A DNA stretch of 16,952 nucleotides from NCBI GenBank assembly GCA_002426025.1, contig DINP01000100.1, forward strand, positions 17,509 to 34,460, given 5' to 3'. Below are positions 7,994 to 14,702 of this stretch, in pieces. The notes beneath the pieces were generated by a model that ran no database searches, had not been told where the DNA came from, and saw only the letters and a list, made by a program, of their open reading frames with translations. A program made the position numbers and the translations under genes. Each line of letters starts with the position of its first letter. The stretch's first letter is position 1. The DNA comes from Bacteroidales bacterium UBA5537. Its GTDB lineage: Bacteria; Bacteroidota; Bacteroidia; Bacteroidales; Lentimicrobiaceae.

Positions 7994-9016
7994 TTAAATG
8001 GTCCAGGTAGTTAGCCCGACAGAAGTAAAATCGTACCGTTTTGATTCGCCGCCAAACTGTTCGAGGGCCTCAATAACACGGGATCGGGTTTCACCGGGAC
8101 AATAAAAGATCATAAAGCCTCCACCTCCTGCACCGCTTATTTTCCCTCCGGTGGCTCCATTTTTCCGGGCAAGTTCGTATATCTCGTCAAGAAAAGGATT
8201 GGTAATCTCATCAGCCATCTGCTTTTTGTGCTTCCAGCCAAAGTCAAGTATGGGTCCGATTTCATCCAGATCACCTTTCAGCAGAGCCTCTTTCATCATT
8301 ACCGACTGCTTTTTGAGCTGATGCATGGCTTCAATTGACCTGAGATTATTGCTGACTACATTAGCTGATTGAGCCTCTATTATTCTTGAAGAAAGGCGAC
8401 TGGTTTGAGTATAAAACAAAACAAGGTTATGCGCCAATTCATTTAAATAAACATCTTTAATTCTGAGTGGATTTACAATTACCTTATCATTTGAGGAGAA
8501 TTCCATAAAATTTACACCGCCAAAAGTTGCAGCATACTGATCCTGTTTTCCACCAGCCATTGCAAGATCGTTTCGTTCAATATCATAGGCCAGTTTGGCA
8601 ATATCATATTCACCCAGTGGTATCTTAAGCCATTCAGCGAATGCGCCCAAAATAGCAACAACAAGTGTGGATGAAGTCCCAAGTCCAGAACCTGCCGGTG
8701 CATCAACCCTGGTTGAAAGCGTAAAAGAAAGAGACTTCTTGCTGAAATCCCTTACAACCCGGTTATAAATTCCTCTGTGCAGGTTTAATATTCCGTTAAC
8801 AGGCAGGTAATCAGCAGATTCAAATTCGTAATACTCATTTTTATCAATAGAGTGAAAAACTATTTTCCCATCAGATCGCGGAACAATAGTTGCATAAGCA
8901 TACAGGCTGATTGTAGCATTGAGAATGGCACCACCGTAGAGGTCGGAATAAGGAGATACATCTGAACCACCACCTGCCAACCCAATCCTCAAAGGAGCCT
9001 TACTTCTTACTATCAT
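7994..9016 (-). CDS. hddA: D-glycero-alpha-D-manno-heptose 7-phosphate 1-kinase (GHMP kinase)
   Basis: It uses ATP to phosphorylate heptose 7-phosphate at C1, giving the alpha 1,7-bisphosphate. The protein has 340 residues, normal for HddA-type GHMP kinases. Landmarks are KAPLRIGLAGGGSDV at 6-20 (substrate-binding motif I), APAGSGLGTSST at 106-117 (ATP-binding motif II), GGKQDQYAATFGG at 155-167 with the likely catalytic aspartate D159, and GGKISGAGGGG at 290-300 (motif III). HddA acts on the alpha anomer and leads to GDP-heptose, unlike bifunctional HldE, which leads to ADP-beta-heptose; no HldE-like gene is in the window. It starts 7 bases after the cargo protein gene stop, so cotranscription is very likely. 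Related fucose/galactose-type kinases are the alternative, made unlikely by the neighbours. Confidence 0.92.
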   Translation of the reverse strand: MIVRSKAPLRIGLAGGGSDVSPYSDLYGGAILNATISLYAYATIVPRSDGKIVFHSIDKNEYYEFESADYLPVNGILNLHRGIYNRVVRDFSKKSLSFTLSTRVDAPAGSGLGTSSTLVVAILGAFAEWLKIPLGEYDIAKLAYDIERNDLAMAGGKQDQYAATFGGVNFMEFSSNDKVIVNPLRIKDVYLNELAHNLVLFYTQTSRLSSRIIEAQSANVVSNNLRSIEAMHQLKKQSVMMKEALLKGDLDEIGPILDFGWKHKKQMADEITNPFLDEIYELARKNGATGGKISGAGGGGFMIFYCPGETRSRVIEALEQFGGESKRYDFTSVGLTTWTI

Positions 9017-9023
9017 TTATTCC

Positions 9024-10403
9024 TTACTTTTTACTTTGTAAAATAACCCTTCGGTTAATTTTCCCTTTATCAGTTTCAATCACAAAACTATACAAGCCTC
9101 CCGAAAAATTTGATAAATCACAATTAATCCCTTCCGTCCTATTGAGCTGTGAAAATTCACTTATATTTAACACTATCTCTCCTTTTGTGCCATAAACGGT
9201 TACGTTATTAAAAATAAGCGAAGTCTCTCCTTTTCTGATGCAAATCATTCCAGAAGTGGGGTTGGGATATAATGTCAATAATAAGTTAAACTCTTTATTT
9301 TCAGCACCAAATAATTTCAGACTAATGGAATCACAATACTGAACAGAATTGCATTCATTTGAAACGGTGAGGCAAATAATATAATCGTCAAAGTTATTGA
9401 AATTATGCACCGGTTCAGGCAAGTAGGACAGGAATCCATCTCCAAAATCCCACAGATACTGGATTCCTTCAGCCGAAAGCTCAGGTTGAAATTCAACTGA
9501 AGTTCCCTCAACATCATAATTAAACTTAGCATTGATATCACTGCATACAACAACAGTTTCACAATTGGTAAGCGTGTCACATTCATTACTTACTGTTAAA
9601 CAGACATTATAATTTCCAGTTTGTTGATATGTAAAGACAGGTTCGGGAATATCAGAATAGTATCCATTGCCAAAGTCCCACCAATATGTAGTTGAATTAT
9701 TGGATGTAAGCGCAAAACTCACTTTATTAGAATTCTCTGAAATTGAATAACTAAAACTCGTATCAGGTTTCTGACATGGAATATAATCTATTTCAAGCAA
9801 AGGTCTTTTCAAAGCATCGAGGTGATTACTTGAAGCAAATACTAATGCGCTGTATAAATCTTCTTCGACCAGCTTTAGTAAAAAACCATAGTTTAATTGA
9901 GGATGGTTATAAAAATATATAATATGACTGGTAACATCAATATCTGAGTAATCCTGTGTCTGATAAGAAGACTGAGGAAGAATAACTGCATTATCCATTG
10001 TTACATCGGGTTGATTATCCCACACAACGGAATACTGGTCCCATTCGGATGTAATTCTTAGTAGATATGATGAGTTTAGCCCAGCATGCAATTGATGGTG
10101 ACCAGATGTAGTATTGCAAAAAAGCGAAAGTCTTGCACTCACAATTTCTGAACCTTGAGGAATCGATGTCAGATCAAATTTTATTAAACTTCTTTGTAAA
10201 AATGGATTTCCACTAACAGTCCAGGCATTGGCTATAAAATCATCATCATACCAGATCGGATAATTCATATCTGTTCTGACTTCCGCATCAAATCCAACTT
10301 CCGGGCCTGGACGCAATACTAATGTTTCAATATTTTGAGAATTTGAAACCAAACCTGAAAAAATGCATAACAGGATGAAGAACAATGAAATGAGGGATTT
10401 CAT
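9024..10403 (-). CDS. Secreted DNRLRE-PKD-PKD protein with type IX secretion sorting domain
   Basis: This 459-residue exported protein has a signal peptide at about 1-22. Residues 25-207 look like a DNRLRE/carbohydrate-binding-module-like domain: FLQRSLIKFDLTSIPQGSEI, SARLSLF, then a WDQYSVVWDN segment and a closing LLEIDY. Two PKD domains follow at about 213-286 and 290-363, each with WDFGNGY or WDFGDGF, a PEPV turn, and LTVSNEC. The end (about 375-459) has the LYPNPTSG motif and beta-rich tail of a type A type IX sorting domain, so it should be carried across the outer membrane and probably anchored or released there. No enzyme motif was seen; an adhesion or matrix role is a guess. It sits between a glycosyltransferase and hddA with gaps of 23 and 7 bases. 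Its base composition is AT-rich. Confidence 0.85.
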   Translation of the reverse strand: MKSLISLFFILLCIFSGLVSNSQNIETLVLRPGPEVGFDAEVRTDMNYPIWYDDDFIANAWTVSGNPFLQRSLIKFDLTSIPQGSEIVSARLSLFCNTTSGHHQLHAGLNSSYLLRITSEWDQYSVVWDNQPDVTMDNAVILPQSSYQTQDYSDIDVTSHIIYFYNHPQLNYGFLLKLVEEDLYSALVFASSNHLDALKRPLLEIDYIPCQKPDTSFSYSISENSNKVSFALTSNNSTTYWWDFGNGYYSDIPEPVFTYQQTGNYNVCLTVSNECDTLTNCETVVVCSDINAKFNYDVEGTSVEFQPELSAEGIQYLWDFGDGFLSYLPEPVHNFNNFDDYIICLTVSNECNSVQYCDSISLKLFGAENKEFNLLLTLYPNPTSGMICIRKGETSLIFNNVTVYGTKGEIVLNISEFSQLNRTEGINCDLSNFSGGLYSFVIETDKGKINRRVILQSKK

Positions 10404-10426
10404 AATTAAAATGTATTAAGGTTATT

Positions 10427-11560
10427 TTATAGAGTATCAATCGCATTTAGCAATCCAATCCATGAGAACCTATCCCTTTCGGTAATCACATTTTCAATAA
10501 ACTCTGTTTCCCGTTCTTCAAAATAAAACTTATAAATCGCATTTTCTATAGCTTCAGGCTCAGGTTTAACTACATAGCCAACCTTTCCATCAGGAATCAT
10601 TTCTGACAACCCACCAACATCAGTAGTTATCATTGGCTTTCCAAAGTGATATGCAATCTGTGTAACACCACTCTGAGTTGCATGCTTATATGGCTGTACA
10701 ACAATATCACATGCACAAAAATACAAATATACCTCTGTATTTGGAATAAAATTCGTTTTGAGTTCTACAAAATCGTTTAGATTCAACTTATTTATTAAAT
10801 CAATGTATTTTTCCCTATTGCCATAAAACTCACCTGCAATGATAAGCTTCAGTGACTGTTTTTTTATACGTTCAGAATCCATTGCTTCCAAAAGCAAATC
10901 CAATCCTTTGTAATCGCGGATAAAACCAAAGAATAGCATATAGTTTGTATCCAGATCAAGATTCAATAGTTTCTTTGCAACTGCTTTGGGAATAGCATCC
11001 CCGAAATTATCATAAAGCGGATGGGGGTAGTACTTACGCGGCTTTAATTTGTTAAACCAGTTCAGATCACTCAGCACAGATTTAGACATTGCTATAAATC
11101 CATCAACTGAATTTACAAAGTATTTCACCAAAATACGATCGCCTGGTCTTTTCTCATGAGGGATTATATTATCAGTAATTGCAATTATTCTGGTTTTACT
11201 TTTCCACCTTATTATTCGGGATATACTACCAAGACATGGGGCCATAAATGGTAGCCAGAAACGAACAATTGCCAGATCCGGATTGAGGCGGCTAATTTCA
11301 ATGGCAGTTTTGACCCATGAGATTGGATTTATTGAATTAATTCTTATTCGTATATCAAGATTTTCAGGAGGTTCTTCATTTGAATATTGAGTAGTACCGG
11401 GAAAAAAGAAAGATGGATATTGAAGACTAAATGTATAAATGATAACTTCATCGCCCCTGTCAGCGTAAGCTTTTGCCAATCTTTCATTAAAAGTTGTAAT
11501 TCCACCTCCCCGCAAAGGATAAGCTGATCCGATTATTACAACTTTCTTTTTCGATTGCAT
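10427..11560 (-). CDS. Family 4 glycosyltransferase (GT-B fold)
   Basis: A cytosolic or membrane-associated sugar transferase of 377 residues. The N-terminal Rossmann half opens with KKVVIIGSAYPLRGGGITTFNERLA. The C-terminal half carries GFIRDYKGLDLLLEAM (about 212-227), LIIAGEF, PYKHATQSGVTQIAYHFGKP and the TDVGGLSEMI donor-site loop near the end. The first acidic residue of the usual EX7E donor motif is replaced in a TQSGVTQ context, which I know from a GT4 subgroup. Donor and acceptor are not readable; a GDP-heptose or mannose donor would fit the neighbours. The ATG at 11560 is chosen; a TTG three bases earlier would add only one residue. Codon and base use are AT-rich compared with the family 2 gene upstream. 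The gap to the cargo gene downstream is 23 bases. Confidence 0.88.
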   Translation of the reverse strand: MQSKKKVVIIGSAYPLRGGGITTFNERLAKAYADRGDEVIIYTFSLQYPSFFFPGTTQYSNEEPPENLDIRIRINSINPISWVKTAIEISRLNPDLAIVRFWLPFMAPCLGSISRIIRWKSKTRIIAITDNIIPHEKRPGDRILVKYFVNSVDGFIAMSKSVLSDLNWFNKLKPRKYYPHPLYDNFGDAIPKAVAKKLLNLDLDTNYMLFFGFIRDYKGLDLLLEAMDSERIKKQSLKLIIAGEFYGNREKYIDLINKLNLNDFVELKTNFIPNTEVYLYFCACDIVVQPYKHATQSGVTQIAYHFGKPMITTDVGGLSEMIPDGKVGYVVKPEPEAIENAIYKFYFEERETEFIENVITERDRFSWIGLLNAIDTL

Positions 11561-11604
11561 CAAATACTTAAATTAAGTCAGAATTTGAGTTAAATCATTG
11601 ATTT

Positions 11605-12540
11605 TCAATTATCTTCTTCAACGAGGTAATGGTTTCTGTCGCTTGAGCTCCGGCTGATCAATTCGCCAATGAATCCTGCCAGAAATAGTTGTGTACCCAA
11701 CACCATAGCCAGTAATCCAAGATAAAACAATGGCCTTTCGGTCATTTTGTAGCTATCGAGAAAGATTTTTGCATAGGCCAGATAACCGGCAATGGCAAAG
11801 CCCGCAAGAAACAACAGGGTGCCAAGTGACCCGAACAAATGCATTGGCCGCCTTCCAAAACGAGATACAAACATAATGGAAACCAGATCGAGAAAACCGT
11901 TTACAAAGCGTTCCCATCCAAATTTAGTAACGCCAAACTGTCGTTTACGGTGAACCACAACTTTCTCCCCTATTTTCTTAAATCCGGCCCATTTAGCTAT
12001 TACTGGAATATAGCGATGCATTTCACCATATACTTCAATTGCTTTAACCACCTCACGCCTGTATGCTTTCAGCCCGCAATTCATATCGTGAAGCTTTACT
12101 CCAGATAAACGTCGGGTGGTTGCATTGTAAATTTTCGAAGGAATATTCTTGGTTAGCTTTGAATCGTAACGCTTTTTCTTCCACCCCGAAACTAGATCAA
12201 AACCTTCTTCGGTTATCATTTGATACAATCCGGGAATCTCATCAGGACTATCCTGTAAATCGGCATCCATTGTTATTACAACATTACCCTGAGCTTTTTC
12301 AAATCCTTTATTTAAAGCAGCCGATTTGCCATAGTTTCGCCTGAATTTCAGTCCACGGATAAACTGGTTTTCAGATTGAAGCGATTTAACAATGTTCCAC
12401 GAATTATCGCTGCTGCCATCATCAACAAGAATTATCTCATAAGTAAACCCATGCTCAGCCATTACCCGTTTGATCCATGAACACAAATCGGGCAATGATT
12501 CCTCCTCATTATAGAGTGGTACAACAACAGAAATATCCAT
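11605..12540 (-). CDS. DPM1/GtrB-type family 2 glycosyltransferase with two C-terminal membrane helices
   Basis: The protein has 311 residues. The GT-A domain shows VVVPLYNEEESLPDL at 5-19, LVDDGSSDNSW at 39-48, the metal-binding DAD at 92-94 within MDADLQDSPDEIP, MNCGLKAYRR at 153-162, and RQFGVTKFGW near 200-209. Two hydrophobic helices follow at about 235-257 and 270-294, with a short polar tail. This is the architecture of polyprenyl-phosphate sugar transferases such as GtrB and ArnC, which load a sugar on undecaprenyl phosphate at the inner membrane. The exact sugar is not readable. It lies 25 bases after the DUF4199 gene and is probably the second gene of that transcript. Confidence 0.9.
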   Translation of the reverse strand: MDISVVVPLYNEEESLPDLCSWIKRVMAEHGFTYEIILVDDGSSDNSWNIVKSLQSENQFIRGLKFRRNYGKSAALNKGFEKAQGNVVITMDADLQDSPDEIPGLYQMITEEGFDLVSGWKKKRYDSKLTKNIPSKIYNATTRRLSGVKLHDMNCGLKAYRREVVKAIEVYGEMHRYIPVIAKWAGFKKIGEKVVVHRKRQFGVTKFGWERFVNGFLDLVSIMFVSRFGRRPMHLFGSLGTLLFLAGFAIAGYLAYAKIFLDSYKMTERPLFYLGLLAMVLGTQLFLAGFIGELISRSSSDRNHYLVEEDN

Positions 12541-12565
12541 TCAGTGTAAAGTCTTAGTAATCAAT

Positions 12566-13132
12566 CTATTGATTAAAGGTGCTGTCAAAACTCTGATCAT
12601 CCTTTTTTAGAAAGATTGAGATAATCAACGAGAAAATAGTTCCCCAAAAAACCATGAAAAAAATATTCAGAATCGCCATGATACCGGGGGTCATCATTTT
12701 TTTAGACATAGCCATTGCCTGATCAATCTGCTGCTCGTTCAATCCTTTTTCAGCCATTCCCTGCTCTGCCATTTCAACCATTTTTGCTATTTCGCCCGGA
12801 TCAAAAAATTTAAAAAACAGGTAAACATAGACCGCCATAACAAGACCAACTGTTAAACTTATCAGTACACCTGATCCAAGACACCGGCCATAAGAGAGAA
12901 ATCCGCCTGAATGCTTATCGCGAAACTGAGTGGTGCCTATTATGATTCCACCAATTAATATCAGAAATGAGAGATACTGAATCCAGCTATCGCGCGGAAT
13001 ATCCAACACATAAAACGACAAAGAAACCAGTATATATGCCACACCAGTCATTAGACCAATCTTTAAAGAGTGCATTAGCATAGATTCACTTCCCTGATTT
13101 TCAATCGGATTGTTCTCAATTACATTTTCCAT
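12566..13132 (-). CDS. DUF4199 domain membrane protein
   Basis: The protein has 188 residues with a polar N-terminal tail (1-20) and four predicted membrane helices at about 24-44, 52-68, 88-112 and 148-175. A charged, methionine-rich helical segment (about 113-147) lies between helices three and four. The QFRDKHSGGFLSYGRCLGSG stretch at 70-89 is typical of DUF4199, a Bacteroidota family with no known function. It is often placed directly before a family 2 glycosyltransferase, as here. The ATG at 13132 lies 24 bases below a TACATTTG promoter element, so this gene probably opens the long minus-strand transcript. Confidence 0.85.
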   Translation of the reverse strand: MENVIENNPIENQGSESMLMHSLKIGLMTGVAYILVSLSFYVLDIPRDSWIQYLSFLILIGGIIIGTTQFRDKHSGGFLSYGRCLGSGVLISLTVGLVMAVYVYLFFKFFDPGEIAKMVEMAEQGMAEKGLNEQQIDQAMAMSKKMMTPGIMAILNIFFMVFWGTIFSLIISIFLKKDDQSFDSTFNQ

Positions 13133-13155
13133 GGTCTTTCGGTATTTGGTTTCTG

Positions 13156-13186
13156 CAAATGTAATAAATATGTTTTGCCTTTAAAA
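13156..13186 (-). promoter_or_regulatory. Promoter of the DUF4199-glycosyltransferase operon
   Basis: On the minus strand TACATTTG (13156-13163) fits TAnnTTTG exactly. A TTTT at 13183-13186 (three of four bases of TTTG) lies 19 bases upstream, the right spacing. The leader to the ATG at 13132 would be about 18 bases. Confidence 0.6.
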
Positions 13187-13198
13187 ATGCTGATGACA

Positions 13199-13229
13199 TT
13201 TGCTTACATCATCATTTTTTGTATCTTTG
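13199..13229 (+). promoter_or_regulatory. Consensus promoter of the SRP RNA gene
   Basis: TTTG at 13199-13202, a 19-base spacer, and TATCTTTG at 13222-13229 form a full match to the Bacteroidota housekeeping promoter. The expected start point, a few bases downstream, coincides with the predicted RNA 5' end at about 13234. Confidence 0.88.
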
Positions 13230-13233
13230 CAGC

Positions 13234-13330
13234 GGGTAAGTCTTATACGACCAGCTCCCATTGAACTCCCCCAGGTCAGGAATGAAGCAAGGGTAGATGG
13301 TTGTAGCGGTGCGATGTAAGTAGCTTACCC
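13234..13330 (+). ncRNA. ffs: Signal recognition particle RNA, small bacterial (4.5S-like) type
   Basis: This RNA pairs with the Ffh protein to target membrane and secreted proteins cotranslationally. The 97-base gene has a terminal helix GGGTAAG (13234-13240) with CTTACCC (13324-13330). The conserved Ffh-binding tip reads CAGG-TCA-GGAA-TGA-AGCA at about 13272-13289, with a GGAA tetraloop on a 3-bp stem and the CAGG/AGCA internal loop. The 3' arm has the GATGTA..GTAGC-like segment seen in E. coli 4.5S RNA. A T6 run follows directly (13331-13336). A consensus promoter sits immediately upstream. The ends are taken from the helix and could be off by a few bases. Confidence 0.92.
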
Positions 13331-13336
13331 TTTTTT
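13316..13336 (+). terminator. Intrinsic terminator formed by the 3' end of the SRP RNA
   Basis: A local hairpin GTAAG (13316-13320), loop TAG, CTTAC (13324-13328) is followed by CC and six T. It overlaps the strand that makes the terminal helix of the mature RNA. The stem is short, so some read-through into the threonylcarbamoyl-AMP synthase gene is possible. Confidence 0.6.
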
Positions 13337-13367
13337 ATTGAATAGTTTTTTGCTTAAAACCAGAATC

Positions 13368-13979
13368 ATGCTGCTCAAAATCTATCCTGAGAACCCTAAC
13401 CACAGGCATATTATGACAGTAGTAGAATGCCTGATGGATGGTGGAATAATCATCTATCCAACCGATACAGTTTATGGTATCGGCTGCGATATTTTTAAAT
13501 CGAAAGCCATCGAAAGAGTTGCTCAAATTAAAGGAATCAATGCTTCAAAAGCCAACTTCTCTTTTATCTGCAACGACCTCAGCCAATTATCCGATTATTG
13601 CAAGCCACTCAATAATGATGTTTTCAAATTGATGCGCAAGAATCTTCCCGGACCGTTTACTTTTATTCTCAATGCAAACAACAACGTTCCAAAATTGATG
13701 CAGAGTAAGAAAAAGACTGTTGGTATCAGGATTCCAGATAATTCAATTCCCCTTGAAATTATTAAAGAACTGGGACATCCGATTATGTCAACCTCAGTAC
13801 ATGATGACGATGAGATTATTGAGTACACCACCGATCCTGAACTTATTTACGAAAAGTATGGTTCAGTAGTAGATATTGTGATTGATGGCGGATATGGCGA
13901 TAATGAGGCTTCAACTGTAATTGATTGCACCGAGGAAGAAATCTTAATTGTACGTGAAGGAAAAGGAATACTTAAGTAA
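13368..13979 (+). CDS. tsaC: L-threonylcarbamoyladenylate synthase (TsaC/YrdC/Sua5 family)
   Basis: It makes threonylcarbamoyl-AMP from threonine, bicarbonate and ATP for the universal t6A37 modification of tRNAs reading ANN codons. From the ATG at 13368 the protein has 203 residues, a single YrdC domain without the extra Sua5 C-terminal domain. Landmarks are GGIIIYPTDTVYGIGCD at 25-41, the IKGINASKANFSFICND stretch at 54-70, LPGPFTFIL, VGIRIPD, and PIMSTSVH with the late STVID and IVREGKG motifs. A TTG codon at 13338 would extend it by ten residues into the SRP terminator T run, so the ATG is preferred. No clear promoter lies between the SRP RNA and this gene; read-through may supply it. The cupin gene follows after 4 bases. 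Confidence 0.92.
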   Translation: MLLKIYPENPNHRHIMTVVECLMDGGIIIYPTDTVYGIGCDIFKSKAIERVAQIKGINASKANFSFICNDLSQLSDYCKPLNNDVFKLMRKNLPGPFTFILNANNNVPKLMQSKKKTVGIRIPDNSIPLEIIKELGHPIMSTSVHDDDEIIEYTTDPELIYEKYGSVVDIVIDGGYGDNEASTVIDCTEEEILIVREGKGILK

Positions 13980-13983
13980 TAAT

Positions 13984-14310
13984 ATGAAAAAAGGTAATTT
14001 GTTTGATATTAAGGATGTTGAAGGTAACATTGACGAAATAATTCAGCCCTTGGCCGAGGGATCGGTTCGCATAGAAAGAATTGTATCACAGGGACAGATA
14101 ACTCCCAAAAACGGATGGTTTGATCAGGAATCTGATGAATGGGTGGTGCTGCTCCAGGGCATAGCTACTATTTTACTTGAAGATGAACGCGAAATTCATT
14201 TGACCCCGGGAGATTATATGTTGATTCCGGCCCATCAAAAACACAGAGTTACATACACAAGTTCATCCCCGGCATGTGTATGGTTGGCAATTCATGGAAA
14301 TTTTTCATAA
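13984..14310 (+). CDS. Small single-domain cupin protein
   Basis: The protein has 108 residues and forms one cupin beta-barrel: RIERIVSQGQITP, then WFDQESDEWVVLLQGIATI (45-63), then LTPGDYMLIPAHQKHRV (73-89). The first cupin motif keeps E52 and G59, but its two usual histidines are replaced (F46 and Q48). In the second motif H87 is kept. Metal binding in the usual way is therefore doubtful; the WFDQ..DEWV pattern looks like that of a recognisable small-cupin subfamily of unknown role. The ATG at 13984 is taken, since a longer frame from 13948 would overlap the upstream gene by 32 bases. It is 4 bases after that gene, so the two are cotranscribed. The 113-base gap downstream holds only AT-rich sequence and the tRNA promoter. 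Confidence 0.82.
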   Translation: MKKGNLFDIKDVEGNIDEIIQPLAEGSVRIERIVSQGQITPKNGWFDQESDEWVVLLQGIATILLEDEREIHLTPGDYMLIPAHQKHRVTYTSSSPACVWLAIHGNFS

Positions 14311-14380
14311 TTTTTCATATTGAAAATCAGCACAATGAGCATTGACAGCCTTTTTTTGTTGTTATTTTCCTGTTATAAAA

Positions 14381-14411
14381 TTTGGATATAAAGAATTAAG
14401 CAGTACTTTTG
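14381..14411 (+). promoter_or_regulatory. Consensus promoter of the tRNA-Lys gene
   Basis: TTTG at 14381-14384, a 19-base spacer, and TACTTTTG at 14404-14411 match both Bacteroidota elements fully. The tRNA 5' end is 12 bases further on, leaving a very short leader. Confidence 0.85.
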
Positions 14412-14423
14412 CAATCCCAAAAC

Positions 14424-14496
14424 GATTCCGTAGCTCAGCAGGTAGAGCACATCCCTTTTAAGGATGGGGTCCTGGGTTCGAGCCCCAGCGGGATCA
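14424..14496 (+). tRNA. tRNA-Lys (anticodon TTT)
   Basis: The 73-base cloverleaf has an acceptor stem GATTCCG with CGGGATC (one T-G pair), D arm GCTC..GAGC, anticodon stem CATCC/GGATG with loop CTTTTAA giving anticodon TTT, and T arm CTGGG-TTCGAGC-CCCAG. The discriminator base is A. The 3' CCA is not encoded and must be added after transcription. The gene has its own promoter and terminator. Confidence 0.97.
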
Positions 14497-14500
14497 CAGC

Positions 14501-14530
14501 AAGTCCGGTAGTTTACCGGGCTTTTTTTTT
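14501..14530 (+). terminator. Intrinsic terminator of the tRNA-Lys gene
   Basis: A 10-bp stem (AAGTCCGGTA at 14501-14510 with TACCGGGCTT at 14514-14523, one T-G pair) with a 3-base loop is followed by an unbroken T run to 14530. It begins 5 bases after the tRNA end. Confidence 0.93.
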
Positions 14531-14633
14531 GCCTTTAAATTGTCGGCAAATAGCCAATTTTTAATAGAATTATTCTTAATTTTCATCATCAAGAATTCCC
14601 AAAAGAAAAGTCAAACCTATTCATCAAAATAAA

Positions 14634-14665
14634 TTTGTCGTTAGCATTACATTTTGATACTTTTG
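14634..14665 (+). promoter_or_regulatory. Promoter of ugd
   Basis: TTTG at 14634-14637, a 20-base spacer, and TACTTTTG at 14658-14665 form a full match. The ATG of ugd lies 37 bases beyond. The -7 element is identical to that of the tRNA-Lys gene. Confidence 0.82.
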
Positions 14666-14702
14666 CTTCAATAAGATTTAACGCATTAAATAATCAGAAT
14701 CT

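Noticed and set aside
12063..12344. 93-codon plus-strand frame opposite the family 2 glycosyltransferase
   Set aside because: Antisense shadow of a gene with all expected catalytic motifs; composition is not protein-like.
14311..14341. AT-only hairpin (TTTTCA with TGAAAA around 14316-14330) as a terminator for the cupin gene
   Set aside because: The stem is six A/T-rich pairs with a 3-base loop and no T run directly after it, too weak to call.
14424..14530. tRNA-Lys gene as an integration site for a mobile element
   Set aside because: No integrase, no repeat of the tRNA 3' end and no phage-like genes are seen downstream; ordinary genes follow at once.
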